Below, in pieces: positions 48,409 through 57,807 of a stretch of DNA of 64,000 nucleotides. The DNA comes from an uncultured Verrucomicrobiales bacterium (GTDB lineage: Bacteria; Verrucomicrobiota; Verrucomicrobiia; Verrucomicrobiales; Akkermansiaceae), in assembly GCA_937928545.1 (NCBI GenBank), contig CALGJQ010000033.1, forward strand, positions 1-64,000, in the 5' to 3' direction. The notes beneath the pieces are model-generated. The model saw only the letters and a list, made by a program, of their open reading frames with translations. It did not search any database and was not told the DNA's origin. Numbering within the stretch: the first letter of the stretch is position 1; each line of letters starts with the position of its first letter. Position numbers and translations under genes: made by a program.

Positions 48409-51400
48409 ATGTCACACACATCCATGAGAAACTCACTTTTTAACCCACTTTGTTTATTTGCCCTATCTGGGGGGCTCAGCGCAGCTCCGATCATTAATGA
48501 ATTTATGGCTGCGAATGAAAGTGGCTTGCTGGACGAAGACGGAGAACGCTCTGATTGGATTGAAATTCATAACCCGGATGCCACGGCGGTGAATCTAGAC
48601 GGTTTTGCGCTGACTGATGACGCGGGGGAACTGACCGCGTGGGAATTTCCCGACACGACCCTTGCGCCCGGTGGGTATTTGATTGTCTTCGCCTCGAATA
48701 AGAACCGGGCTGATCCAAGTGGTCAATTGCACACGAACTTTCGACTTTCAGCGAGTGGAGGATACTTAGCCCTCTCTGGTCCTAGTGGTGTCGTGAGTGA
48801 ATTCGGTCCAGTATATCCTGAGCAGTATGAAGATGTTTCTTATGGCAAGGTCTCGTCCGGCGGAACGGTCCGCGATGGCTTTCTTGATTCTCCAACCCCT
48901 GGTTCTAGTAATTCTGCGGGAGACCCTGCGGGGCCAATTTTCTTGGAAACGACCGATAAGCCCGATCGTCCTTTTGCGGGAACGGATTTTCTTGTGACCG
49001 CTAAGATGTCGGCGGTTTCGTCGGCGGTGGCGAGCGTTTCGATGCACTATCGTGTCATGTTTTCAGGCGAGAATACAGTGGCGATGGTTGATAATGGGGC
49101 AGGTCCAGATGCGGTAGGAGGCGATGGAATTTACTCGGCGCTTATTCCGGGCAGTGCTTTCGATGACGGTGAGATGATCCGCTGGCGCTTTGAAGCCACT
49201 GATGCCTCCGGGTTTGAAAGTAAAAGTCCGCTTTTCCGTGATCCCTTTGATTCGCATCAATATGTGGGAACAGTTGCCGTGGATCCTGCTGTTAATAGTC
49301 TTTTGCCAGTGGTAGAGAAGTTCATCCAGAACCCCAGTGCCGCAGAAACAGATAATGGAACACGCGGAGCCCTATTCTATTTGGGAGAGCTTTATGACAA
49401 TGTGTTTTTCAACAAGCACGGTCAATCAACGGGGGGAGCTTTGTTCTTAAAGAAGAGTTTCAATATCGATTTCAACAAGACTCAGCGTTTCCTCTGGAGA
49501 GTGGGTGAGAAGCGCGTGAAGGACATGGATTTACTGACGAATTGGGCGGATAAATCAAAAGCTCGTCACGTTTTAGCGTGGGAGATCATGCGCGAAGCTG
49601 GCGTGAATGCTCACGAGGCATTTACGGTTCGAGTTCAACGGAATGGAGACTTTTTCGGGACCTTGGATTTTGTGGAAGATCCTGACGATATCTATCTTGA
49701 ACGGGCCGGTTTGAACCCTGATGGAGCTCTTTATAAGATCTATGATATTCGACTTGAGCCTGTCGATGTCGCCAAGCTCACGAATGACGATAATCTTGAT
49801 GCGAGCGGGAATACGGTGACGGGTCGGGCTGCTGAGAAGAAAAATCGGCGGGACGAAGATCGCTCCGATTTCCGCGATTTCATTAATGGTCTCCACGCGA
49901 ACTCACGAAATTCCCAGGCTCAGTGGGACTTTATTTATGACAATGTTAGTCTTCCTAAAATGGTCAATCTTGCGGCGACTTTTGCGGTGATCAGAGCGAC
50001 GGATTTACACCGTAAAAATTGGTATTTTTATCGAGACACAGGTCGCACCGATGAGTGGACCATGCTCCCTTGGGACTTGGATCTTTCGCAAGGACGGAAG
50101 TGGAATTCAACCGATAAGTATTTCGATAGTACGATCTTTTCAACTGGGGTCATTGAACATGGAACTGCGGTAGATTTGCTCGATATCATGTGGGACCGTG
50201 CGGAAGTCCGGAATATGATTCACCGTCGGATCCGAACTCTGGCTGATCGTTTTTTGCAAACTGAAGACACCGCATACGAGCTTCGTTATTACGAGAGACG
50301 GCTTGATGAAATGTTAGCGACGATCGATCCTCCCTCGATTAGCCCCTCGGACGCTCAGTTGGACTTTGAAAAATGGGGTTCATGGATTGATGTGGGGGAT
50401 GGCGCGAGTGACACAAGCGGAGTAACCACTCTTGTGCCGTACACTAATACCCACGCTCATGTGGAATCGATGTTAGAGGCGGTCGATCGCTGGAAGACTG
50501 AGTATCTGCCTGGGAGGAGGAGTTTCATCGAGTCGAATGGGTTGATTCCAGATGCGCAAGAAGGAGAGGGGACCTTTGTCCAGACCACTCTTGTTGAAGC
50601 TGACGCTGCGGTGAAGGCGAAGGTGCCAGTCGATGGCGGTGATGATAATCTTTGGATGCTGCCATCTTTCAATGACTCTTCTTGGGCTGCGGGGACGATG
50701 GGAGTGGGTTTTGACAATACTTCCAAGTATCCCCCGTTTATTGGATATGATACGGGTGCCGAGATGTCTGGTGCGATTGAGCGTGCCGGGGTTTATCTGC
50801 GAATTGATTTTGAGGTCGGTGATCCTTCGATTTATCAGCAACTTCAGCTTCGAATGAAGTATGATGACGGGTATGTGGCCTATTTGAATGGAGAAAAAAT
50901 TCACGAGCAACTTGCTCCCGCTTCGCCAGCTTGGAATTCGCTAGCGACAGGTAGTCACGAAGCGGTGGTCACGGAGTATGAGGTCTTTGATATTAGCCAT
51001 AAGCTTGATGAACTCGTAACGGGAACGAACGTCTTGGCGATTCATGGCATGAATCGGACGCTCGGAAGTAGTGATTTTTTAATCGTTGCTGAGCTCAGTG
51101 GTGGTGTGAGTGATGCCTCAGGAAGTTTAGAGCCAGTGATTGAGTTTGGAGCGATTGAATTTAGCCCAGCTTCTGGAAATCAGGACGAAGAATACGTTGA
51201 GCTAGTGAACAACAATTCGATTTGGGTTGATGTGTCTGATTGGAGAATTGAGGGAGGGATCAGGATGGATTTACCGCCGGGAACGGTGATTCCACCAAAC
51301 TCGACTTTGTATGTGACTCCTGATGCCAAGGCCTTCCGCTCGCGTGCGACAAGTCCCACTGGTGACGAAGGGAATTTGGTCGTAGGAAGCTATGATGGAC

Positions 51401-52344
51401 ACCTTTCTAGTCTCGGAGAGACGCTGCAATTATTGGATGCGGCCGGAGCTCAGAATTCGACAGAGACCTACGTCGGTGACCCTTCTGACGCTCAGCAGTT
51501 TTTGGTGATTTCCGAGGTGATGTATCATCCTGAGCCAGATGGTTTGGCCGAGTATATCGAGTTGCTGAATATTAGCGATACGGTGACTCTGAACCTGAGT
51601 GGGATTACCTTTACCGAAGGAATCTCGTTTGATTTCACTGGAGCGTCCGTAACTTCCTTAGCTCCGGGAGAGCGAGTTTTGGTCGTGAAGAATGTTGCCG
51701 CTTTTGAGGCTGCTCATTCCAGCGGTTTGCCTGTTGCAGGAGTTTTCGCTGATGATTCTAGCCTTAGCAATGGTGGGGAATCGATCAAACTTGAAGATGC
51801 GATCGGTGGAACCATTCAGGAATTCTCTTACAACGATAGTTCGCCGTGGCCGACCACTCCAGATACGGCTGGGCATAGCCTCGTTTTGATTGCCCCAGAG
51901 AATAGCCCAGTTCATGCAGATGCCGGAAACTGGCGCGCGAGTTTTGCGGTGGGAGGAACGCCTGGTGAGGCTGAAGCTGGAAACGTCTTTGTTGGCAATC
52001 CTGACGCCGATGTGGACGGGGATGGTTTTTCCGCACTCTTAGAATTCGCTGCTGGAACAAGTGACAATGATGCCACAGGCGTGATTGCTTTTTCAGATCT
52101 GGCTACGGTTGGGGGCGTGGATTTTCCGAGTTTCAGCTATCGAGCTGATCCCACTGCTATGGGGCTTGTCAGAACGATTGAGACTTCGACTAATCTGCTT
52201 TCATGGGGAGATGCCAGCGCGGACTTTACGGAGACTTCGAGGGTGACTCAAGCTGATGGAACTGAGATCATTCGCTTCCAGTATTCCGCGCCTGTCACCG
52301 CTGACCCGAAGAGGTTCTATCGATTGAAAGTCGAGTTAAACTAA
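48409..52344 (+). CDS. secreted CotH-kinase/lamin-tail-domain protein (second copy)
   Basis: The 1311-residue protein has a signal peptide (about 6-26, ending LSAA). An N-terminal lamin-tail domain follows (INEFMAANESG, DWIEIHNPDA), then an immunoglobulin-like domain (about 180-285), a CotH kinase domain (about 320-710; WRVGEKRVKDMDLL, LPWDLDLSQG with the catalytic-type Asp pair), a beta-sandwich (about 770-900) and two further lamin-tail domains (about 915-1040 and 1050-1200; LVISEVMYHPEP, SSPWPTTPDTAGHSLVL). It ends with a module TIETSTNLLSW...KRFYRLKVELN. Domain order resembles the protein at 35173-39600, but the shared cluster promoter motif is not seen upstream. An alternative ATG lies at 48424. 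Confidence 0.87.
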   Translation: MSHTSMRNSLFNPLCLFALSGGLSAAPIINEFMAANESGLLDEDGERSDWIEIHNPDATAVNLDGFALTDDAGELTAWEFPDTTLAPGGYLIVFASNKNRADPSGQLHTNFRLSASGGYLALSGPSGVVSEFGPVYPEQYEDVSYGKVSSGGTVRDGFLDSPTPGSSNSAGDPAGPIFLETTDKPDRPFAGTDFLVTAKMSAVSSAVASVSMHYRVMFSGENTVAMVDNGAGPDAVGGDGIYSALIPGSAFDDGEMIRWRFEATDASGFESKSPLFRDPFDSHQYVGTVAVDPAVNSLLPVVEKFIQNPSAAETDNGTRGALFYLGELYDNVFFNKHGQSTGGALFLKKSFNIDFNKTQRFLWRVGEKRVKDMDLLTNWADKSKARHVLAWEIMREAGVNAHEAFTVRVQRNGDFFGTLDFVEDPDDIYLERAGLNPDGALYKIYDIRLEPVDVAKLTNDDNLDASGNTVTGRAAEKKNRRDEDRSDFRDFINGLHANSRNSQAQWDFIYDNVSLPKMVNLAATFAVIRATDLHRKNWYFYRDTGRTDEWTMLPWDLDLSQGRKWNSTDKYFDSTIFSTGVIEHGTAVDLLDIMWDRAEVRNMIHRRIRTLADRFLQTEDTAYELRYYERRLDEMLATIDPPSISPSDAQLDFEKWGSWIDVGDGASDTSGVTTLVPYTNTHAHVESMLEAVDRWKTEYLPGRRSFIESNGLIPDAQEGEGTFVQTTLVEADAAVKAKVPVDGGDDNLWMLPSFNDSSWAAGTMGVGFDNTSKYPPFIGYDTGAEMSGAIERAGVYLRIDFEVGDPSIYQQLQLRMKYDDGYVAYLNGEKIHEQLAPASPAWNSLATGSHEAVVTEYEVFDISHKLDELVTGTNVLAIHGMNRTLGSSDFLIVAELSGGVSDASGSLEPVIEFGAIEFSPASGNQDEEYVELVNNNSIWVDVSDWRIEGGIRMDLPPGTVIPPNSTLYVTPDAKAFRSRATSPTGDEGNLVVGSYDGHLSSLGETLQLLDAAGAQNSTETYVGDPSDAQQFLVISEVMYHPEPDGLAEYIELLNISDTVTLNLSGITFTEGISFDFTGASVTSLAPGERVLVVKNVAAFEAAHSSGLPVAGVFADDSSLSNGGESIKLEDAIGGTIQEFSYNDSSPWPTTPDTAGHSLVLIAPENSPVHADAGNWRASFAVGGTPGEAEAGNVFVGNPDADVDGDGFSALLEFAAGTSDNDATGVIAFSDLATVGGVDFPSFSYRADPTAMGLVRTIETSTNLLSWGDASADFTETSRVTQADGTEIIRFQYSAPVTADPKRFYRLKVELN

Positions 52345-52407
52345 TCCAAGAGCAGGCATAAGAAAGTCTTCCGCTGGCAGGACTCGCTAAGGTAGGATCA
52401 CCCGCAG

Positions 52408-53772
52408 ATGAATTTCTCTTTGCCGGGCTTTTGGCTCAGTCTCTTTATAGGGCTGGCTTTGATCGCTCTGCTCCTTCGCCTTTGGAAAGGGAGGCGTCCG
52501 GATCGTGCCTTCTTGGCGATGCTAAGTCTCACTTTGTTGGGCTTAGAAAGCTGGCTAACGCTTGGGGCTTTTCTCTTTGTTTTTGGCGTCACTTACCTTG
52601 CTTTAAGGGCTGGCTTGAGATCGAAGCTGTCTTTGGGGCTGGTGTTGCTTCTGCAGCTGATGCCTTTGATCGTTTACAAATATGCTCCTTTTTTAAGTGG
52701 GCAAGTTTTGGGGGCGACTCCTGATTTATTGAGAGATCTCCTCATTCCGGTGGGGCTTTCGTTTTACACCTTCCAGATGGTAGGTTTGGTGATCGATACG
52801 GTGAAAGGGAGGGAGCCTCTTCCCACATTTCTCGACTGCCTGAATTTCGCTTCCTTCTTTCCGCAGATCGTGGCGGGGCCGATTGAGCGGCGAAGTGATT
52901 TGCTCCCTCAAGTTGAGGGTTTTCGTTTTAAGCTCGATTGGAATGCGATCGAGTATGGGGTTCGCTGGATCGTGTTGGGGCTTTTCATGAAGCTCACGCT
53001 TGCTGAGAACATCGCGGCAGAGTCGGCAGCGGTGGAAATTGATGCGGGGAATCCTTTTTTGGTATGGTTAGAGTGTCTCTTCTTTACCTTTCGGATTTAC
53101 AACGACTTTGCGGGATACAGTTTTATTGCCTACGGATTAGCCCATTGTCTGGGGATTCGCCTGACTTTGAATTTCCTGAGTCCTTATTGGACGACGAATT
53201 TCCGCGACTTCTGGCGACGTTGGCATGTTTCGCTGAGTCAGTGGTTTCGTGATTACCTTTATATTCCTTTGGGTGGAAATCGTTCCTCTTGGAAGCCTGC
53301 TTTGATTCTTTTGGTCTTTGCTGTTTCGGGAGTTTGGCATGGAGCCGGGTGGAATTTTGTTCTGTGGGGACTGCTTCATGGCTTATTGGTTTTGTTGCCG
53401 CCATGGACGAAGTTTCGGATTCCAAAGCCTCTGGCATGGGGGCTTCATTTTTCCTTGATCGCTCTGACGTGGTTGTTCTTTTTTGAGCGCGACAGCTCGC
53501 TTCTTTTTGAGAAGTTGGCGGCGATTTTTAATCCCTTTGAGTATTCCATGGCTCACCTCAAGGCGGTCTTGGCGGCTTTTCCGTCGAAGAGCGCGGCCGT
53601 GGTTTCGGCGGGAATTATCGGACTCAGTGCTTTTACGATCGCGCTAGAAGGTCTTACTTTAAAAAAGCCCTATGCCATTTTGACTCATCGGTTTTCCTGC
53701 TTGGTCATGATCGTGATGATCTACCTTTTTCAGCCTGCTGCTTATCATGAATTCATCTACTTCAACTTCTAA
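52408..53772 (+). CDS. MBOAT-family membrane-bound O-acyltransferase (AlgI-like)
   Basis: MBOAT proteins such as AlgI move acyl groups across the inner membrane for addition to extracellular polymers. The 454-residue protein has about ten membrane helices and the family motifs GLSFYTFQM, FFPQIVAGPIERRSDLLPQ, FRDFWRRWHVSLSQWFRDYLY (first part FRDFWRRWH) and the catalytic His of SGVWHGAGWNFVLWGLLHG. It overlaps the downstream SGNH-type gene by 26 bases, so the pair probably works together. The polymer is unknown; no polysaccharide biosynthesis genes adjoin it. Confidence 0.93.
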   Translation: MNFSLPGFWLSLFIGLALIALLLRLWKGRRPDRAFLAMLSLTLLGLESWLTLGAFLFVFGVTYLALRAGLRSKLSLGLVLLLQLMPLIVYKYAPFLSGQVLGATPDLLRDLLIPVGLSFYTFQMVGLVIDTVKGREPLPTFLDCLNFASFFPQIVAGPIERRSDLLPQVEGFRFKLDWNAIEYGVRWIVLGLFMKLTLAENIAAESAAVEIDAGNPFLVWLECLFFTFRIYNDFAGYSFIAYGLAHCLGIRLTLNFLSPYWTTNFRDFWRRWHVSLSQWFRDYLYIPLGGNRSSWKPALILLVFAVSGVWHGAGWNFVLWGLLHGLLVLLPPWTKFRIPKPLAWGLHFSLIALTWLFFFERDSSLLFEKLAAIFNPFEYSMAHLKAVLAAFPSKSAAVVSAGIIGLSAFTIALEGLTLKKPYAILTHRFSCLVMIVMIYLFQPAAYHEFIYFNF

Positions 53773-54688
53773 GCGTTGGCTTTGCCTTTACCTTTTGACC
53801 CTGCTCTGTTCGGTTGGGATTGGATGGATTTACACCACGCGATTTGAACCGGAAACGCAGTTTTGGGCGAAGGCTTTCGAGGAGCGAAGGGGAGAGATTG
53901 TCGAAGGGCCTAAGGTCATCTTCACAGGTGACTCGGCTTGTTCTTTTGGGGTCAATCCTCAGCTCTTTTCTGAAGAGACAGGATTTCCGACTTACAACCT
54001 TGGGGGGACGAGGCAAATGGGGACGCGCGTTTTTATGAGCGAGGCTTTGAAGCATGCTACGAAAGGAGATGTCATTGTTCTAATTGCGAATCCTATTTTG
54101 CTCGCGAGTGAGGCTGAGGGTGAAGGGCATACTAAGGCGGGAGCGCGGATGGCCTTAGCCTTGTCCGAGAAGCTTGGGCGGGGAGAATTTGTGGATGCGA
54201 CCCGACCGGGTTTTAATCACCTACTGAGTCTTGGTGCTAAGATTGCCCTGAGAATGCCGATGTTTCGCTATGGAGAGGGCGATCACCAGCCTGATGGTCA
54301 GGTGATCACCGAGATGCGTGATCATCCTGCGCCGACCCTGAAGGAGTTTGATTTAGAAGATGATTTTTTGAAAGTGGAGGCAGTTCTTAAGAGATGGGGT
54401 GAGCGTTGCCGTGAACAAGGAGTGAGTTTGTGCTATCTCCTCCCGGTTGAATTGACCGACGCTTCCATTCTAGAAGACAACCGCCGAAAAAAGGGGGCTT
54501 TTCTGGATGCGCTGAAGAAGGGGGAGTCGGGCGTGAAGATTATCAAGACTCCGCAAGAGGGCTGCTCAGATGAGGAGGCTGTTTATGCGGATACTCTCTT
54601 TCACTTTACCGAGGAAGGGGCGGAGGATTTTACCCGCCGTTTAGTTCCAATTTTGGCGGAGGTTTTAGAGGATAGGGAGCCTAGCTAA
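53747..54688 (+). CDS. membrane-anchored SGNH/AlgJ-DltD-like partner of the MBOAT protein
   Basis: The 313-residue protein has an N-terminal membrane anchor (about 10-30) and an extracytoplasmic domain with SGNH-hydrolase features: FTGDSACSFG (block I Ser in GDS), NLGG (block II-like), IANPILL mid-protein, and ADTLFHFTEEGA (block V Asp-x-x-x-His). Proteins of this type (AlgJ, AlgX, DltD) take acyl groups exported by an MBOAT partner and transfer them to polysaccharide or teichoic acid. The 26-base overlap with the MBOAT gene supports this. No named family matched with certainty. Confidence 0.75.
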   Translation: MNSSTSTSKRWLCLYLLTLLCSVGIGWIYTTRFEPETQFWAKAFEERRGEIVEGPKVIFTGDSACSFGVNPQLFSEETGFPTYNLGGTRQMGTRVFMSEALKHATKGDVIVLIANPILLASEAEGEGHTKAGARMALALSEKLGRGEFVDATRPGFNHLLSLGAKIALRMPMFRYGEGDHQPDGQVITEMRDHPAPTLKEFDLEDDFLKVEAVLKRWGERCREQGVSLCYLLPVELTDASILEDNRRKKGAFLDALKKGESGVKIIKTPQEGCSDEEAVYADTLFHFTEEGAEDFTRRLVPILAEVLEDREPS

Positions 54689-54729
54689 GAGGGTCCACGG
54701 AGCGGAGTGCGTCCTTGCCGTGACGGTCT

Positions 54730-57249
54730 TTACGCGTCTGGAGAAACGGTGACGATGGTGGCTTTTTCTTCGGCAAAAAGTTCTTTGGCAAGTTCGTAGA
54801 TCTCGTCTGCGGTGACAGCGTTGAGGCGCTGGCTTTGAGTCAGGTGGTGGTCGGCGCTTTGGCCAAGAAGAACATCGAGCGCAGACATGCGGGCGCGGCT
54901 TGAGGGGCTTTGGTTACGGAGAGCTTCGCGGGCTTCGGTGTTGGCTTTGACTCGTTCGAGTGCGTCAGAGGGGATGCCTTCGGCGATGAGTTTATCGATC
55001 TCTCCTTGAAGTTCGCGGCGGGCGAGGTCGATTTGATCTGGCGCGGTGCCGAGATAGAAGGCAAAGAGTCCGGTGTTGAGTCCGAGGAATTGTGAGCTGC
55101 TGACGAAGTAAGCGAGGCCGAGTTCTTCGCGAATGCGCGTGAAGAGGGGGCCTGCCATGTCGGAGCAATAGGCGTCGATGAGTTCGAGCGCGAAACGGCG
55201 GGGGTCATCTTGGGCAAGACTGGGGAAGCCGATGGCGAGGACGGCTTGTTCTTTGTCGAGTTTCAGAGCGTGTTCGCCAGCTTGAGCTCTGACCACTTCG
55301 TCGAGTGATGGAGGCGTGCCGGTGGGGATTTTGCCGAGAGATTTTTCGAGTGCAGCGATGGTTTGATCAGGATCGAGGTCTCCAAAAAATGCACACACCA
55401 TATTGGAGGCCGCGAAGTGGCGAGTGTGATGGGCGCTGAGGTCTAGGCGGGTGATTGATTCGAGAGATTCTACGGTGCCGGAGGAGGGGATTCCGTATCC
55501 TTGGCCATTCCAAAGTTGCGAGCGCATTTCGCGGAAAGCGCGGCTGGCGGGATCTTCGAGGAGTTCTTCGAGCCCGGCGATCATGGCGGCGCGTTCACGG
55601 TCGATGGCATCGGAGGGGAAGCTGGGGTCGCAGATGATTTCGCCAAGGAGTTCAATGATGGTGGGCAGGTCATCTCGAAGGCAATAGGAGGAAAGCATCA
55701 AGGTGTTATTTCCGGCGGAGGCACGGAGAGATGCGCCGAGGTCTTCGAGAGTTTCCGCAATGGTGAGGGCGTCTCTTGAGGTGGTGCCTTTGGTGAGGAC
55801 GCGGGAAAGAAGGCCATTTAAGCCGGCGCTCGCAGGTGATTCGGAGAGGCTTCCTGCGATGAGGGCGGTTTGGCTATAGACGACGGGAACAGTGGGGTCA
55901 CGTTGCAAGATGAGGCGGAGGCCATTCGAGAGGGTGTGTTCGATGATTTGGCCATTTTTAGCGGTGGCCTCAGATTCTGATGCGACGGCGACTTCGCCCT
56001 CGGGCACGAGGCTGGTGACGCTGAGATTTGCCGACGTGAGATAGGTCGCGATGACACGACGAAGGTCGGCTTCTGAGACGGAAGCGAGATTTTGAATGGC
56101 AGTGCGGGTGTAGTTGAGGTCGCGCGCGCTATGCCAATTGGAAGCGAGGTCGGAGGCGCGGCCTGAGGCGGTGGTGAGGGTTTTGAACTGTTGCGAGGCA
56201 ACTTGCCGAAAGGCGCGAGCCATGGGGTGGGTGAAGTCTGAACCGGCAAGAAGTTTGATTTGTTGTAGGATTTCTTTTTCCACTTCATGGGCCTTGTCCG
56301 ATTCGACCTCGGCGTAGGCGGTGAAAATGCCGGGGCCGTCGGCAGGCATCCAGCTGTAGGATCCGATGGAGTGAGCGAGGTTTTTTTCCTCACGGATGCT
56401 GCGGTAGAGTGGGGATGATTGACCTCCACCGAGGATGATGGAAAGGAGGTCGAGCGCTGGGGCATCGGCATGAGTGAGTCCGGGAATTTGCCAAGTGAGG
56501 CTGAGGTGGGTGTTTGGAATTGCGAAAGAGCGTTGAGCCCTGCGCTCGCCCATTTGTTGAGGTTCGCTAGGGCTGGTGATGGGGAAGGCGGCTGGGGGAC
56601 GGAGGCCTTTATCGAGCTCTCGGGTGATGATCTCGCGAGCTTCTTGCGGCTCAAATCCGCCAGAAAGGACGAGGAAGGAATTATGGGTGCGGTATCTGGC
56701 CGCGTGGTAATTTTTCATCTCCTCGTAAGTGATGGCATCGAAAAGATCACGATGACCAATCACGGGGTGGCGGCGATGGTCTCGTTGGAAACTGGTCCGG
56801 AATAGGAGCTGGGAGGCGACCGAGTCGGGGTCATCGAGTCCCATCGCGATTTCGCGACGAATGACATCTTTTTCCTTTTCGTAGTCACCCTCTGGAAAAG
56901 AGGGCCGGAAGACCATCTCGATGAGGGCGGAAAGGAAGAGGTCGAGGGATTTCTTGGGGCCATCGATATAGTAGACGGTGCGATCGAAGCTGGTGTATGC
57001 ATTCCATTGTCCACCAGCGGCTTGCACTTCTTGGGAGAGGGCTTCTCCGGTGAAACGATCGGTTCCTTTGAAAACCATGTGTTCAAGAAGGTGAGAAATT
57101 CCGGACCCTGCGAGGGCGCTTTCGTGCTGAGAGCCCGTTTCGACCCAGATCTGAGCGCTGATGACAGGGGAGTCCTGAATGGGATCTAAAATGGTGTCAA
57201 ATTCGTGATCGAGCGTTTCGAGATGCGCCGTGCTTGCAGGAAAATCCAT
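54730..57249 (-). CDS. M16-family zinc metallopeptidase (two-domain)
   Basis: M16 peptidases degrade peptides in a closed chamber. The 839-residue protein has two tandem M16 repeats. The N-terminal copy keeps the inverted zinc motif HLLEH (53-57) with a third ligand Glu in RREIAMG (133), about 76 residues on. The second copy (about 430-839) lacks HxxEH, as is usual for the inactive half, but has the GLAYFVSSSQFLG substrate-binding region. There is no signal peptide, so it is probably cytoplasmic or secreted by other means. It stands alone and its stop converges on the SGNH-type gene 41 bases away. Confidence 0.93.
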   Translation of the reverse strand: MDFPASTAHLETLDHEFDTILDPIQDSPVISAQIWVETGSQHESALAGSGISHLLEHMVFKGTDRFTGEALSQEVQAAGGQWNAYTSFDRTVYYIDGPKKSLDLFLSALIEMVFRPSFPEGDYEKEKDVIRREIAMGLDDPDSVASQLLFRTSFQRDHRRHPVIGHRDLFDAITYEEMKNYHAARYRTHNSFLVLSGGFEPQEAREIITRELDKGLRPPAAFPITSPSEPQQMGERRAQRSFAIPNTHLSLTWQIPGLTHADAPALDLLSIILGGGQSSPLYRSIREEKNLAHSIGSYSWMPADGPGIFTAYAEVESDKAHEVEKEILQQIKLLAGSDFTHPMARAFRQVASQQFKTLTTASGRASDLASNWHSARDLNYTRTAIQNLASVSEADLRRVIATYLTSANLSVTSLVPEGEVAVASESEATAKNGQIIEHTLSNGLRLILQRDPTVPVVYSQTALIAGSLSESPASAGLNGLLSRVLTKGTTSRDALTIAETLEDLGASLRASAGNNTLMLSSYCLRDDLPTIIELLGEIICDPSFPSDAIDRERAAMIAGLEELLEDPASRAFREMRSQLWNGQGYGIPSSGTVESLESITRLDLSAHHTRHFAASNMVCAFFGDLDPDQTIAALEKSLGKIPTGTPPSLDEVVRAQAGEHALKLDKEQAVLAIGFPSLAQDDPRRFALELIDAYCSDMAGPLFTRIREELGLAYFVSSSQFLGLNTGLFAFYLGTAPDQIDLARRELQGEIDKLIAEGIPSDALERVKANTEAREALRNQSPSSRARMSALDVLLGQSADHHLTQSQRLNAVTADEIYELAKELFAEEKATIVTVSPDA

Positions 57250-57348
57250 ATCGTTGGAAGGTGCGTTGCCTCTGAGGCTCAGGCAAGAGTTTTGCTGAGT
57301 CGGTAAAAAGTTCCTGACCTCGTGGGGGTGAAATGCTAATTTATATCT

Positions 57349-57807
57349 ATGAACAGCAAGAAGCTTGCGATTGTAGCCATCTTAGGCCTCTTGGTTTTGG
57401 GTGGGGCCGCCTTTGGTCTCTATACGAAAAAGATGAACGTGGAAGGATTTCGCGGGATTGGTTTTTCGGTGAGTGGTCTGGAACAAGAGAAAGTTGACGA
57501 ATGGATTGGAGCCTTCGAAACGGTGCTCACTCACGACGATGTTTTAGCGGAAATCGTGTCCCAATCGGAGTACTCCGCCAAGTTGGGGGTTCCTGAAGGC
57601 GAGGCTGTCGCGCATTTACGCAATGTGGTTGATGTGAACCAAAGTGAGGTGAGGAAAACGATCCAGATCGGTCTAAGGGGGAAAAGGAAGTACAACACAG
57701 AACTCGATAATATTTCCCGAGCTATTTTCAACGTCGCTGCTCCTTTGGTCGCTCAAGCCAAGCCGGAATTTGGAAGGCATTACCAAAGCCTACAGACTGG
57801 TCAGTAG
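57349..57807 (+). CDS. small membrane-anchored protein of unknown function
   Basis: I do not recognise this 152-residue protein. It has one N-terminal membrane helix (about 6-25) and a soluble remainder with short amphipathic helices (EKVDEWIGAFETVLTHDDVLAEIV; LDNISRAIFNVAAPLVAQ). No cysteine pairs or catalytic motifs stand out. A VVDVNQSEVRKTIQIGLRGK segment vaguely recalls the Wzz/chain-length or CpsC-type family, which also have such anchors, but that is a weak impression. The last 18 bases overlap the 3' end of the opposing nitroreductase gene. Confidence 0.7.
   Translation: MNSKKLAIVAILGLLVLGGAAFGLYTKKMNVEGFRGIGFSVSGLEQEKVDEWIGAFETVLTHDDVLAEIVSQSEYSAKLGVPEGEAVAHLRNVVDVNQSEVRKTIQIGLRGKRKYNTELDNISRAIFNVAAPLVAQAKPEFGRHYQSLQTGQ

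Noticed and set aside
54686..54729. Possible palindrome or terminator between the SGNH-type and M16 genes
   Set aside because: GTCCACGG and CCGTGAC pair only with a bulge and a long loop and no T run; too weak to annotate.
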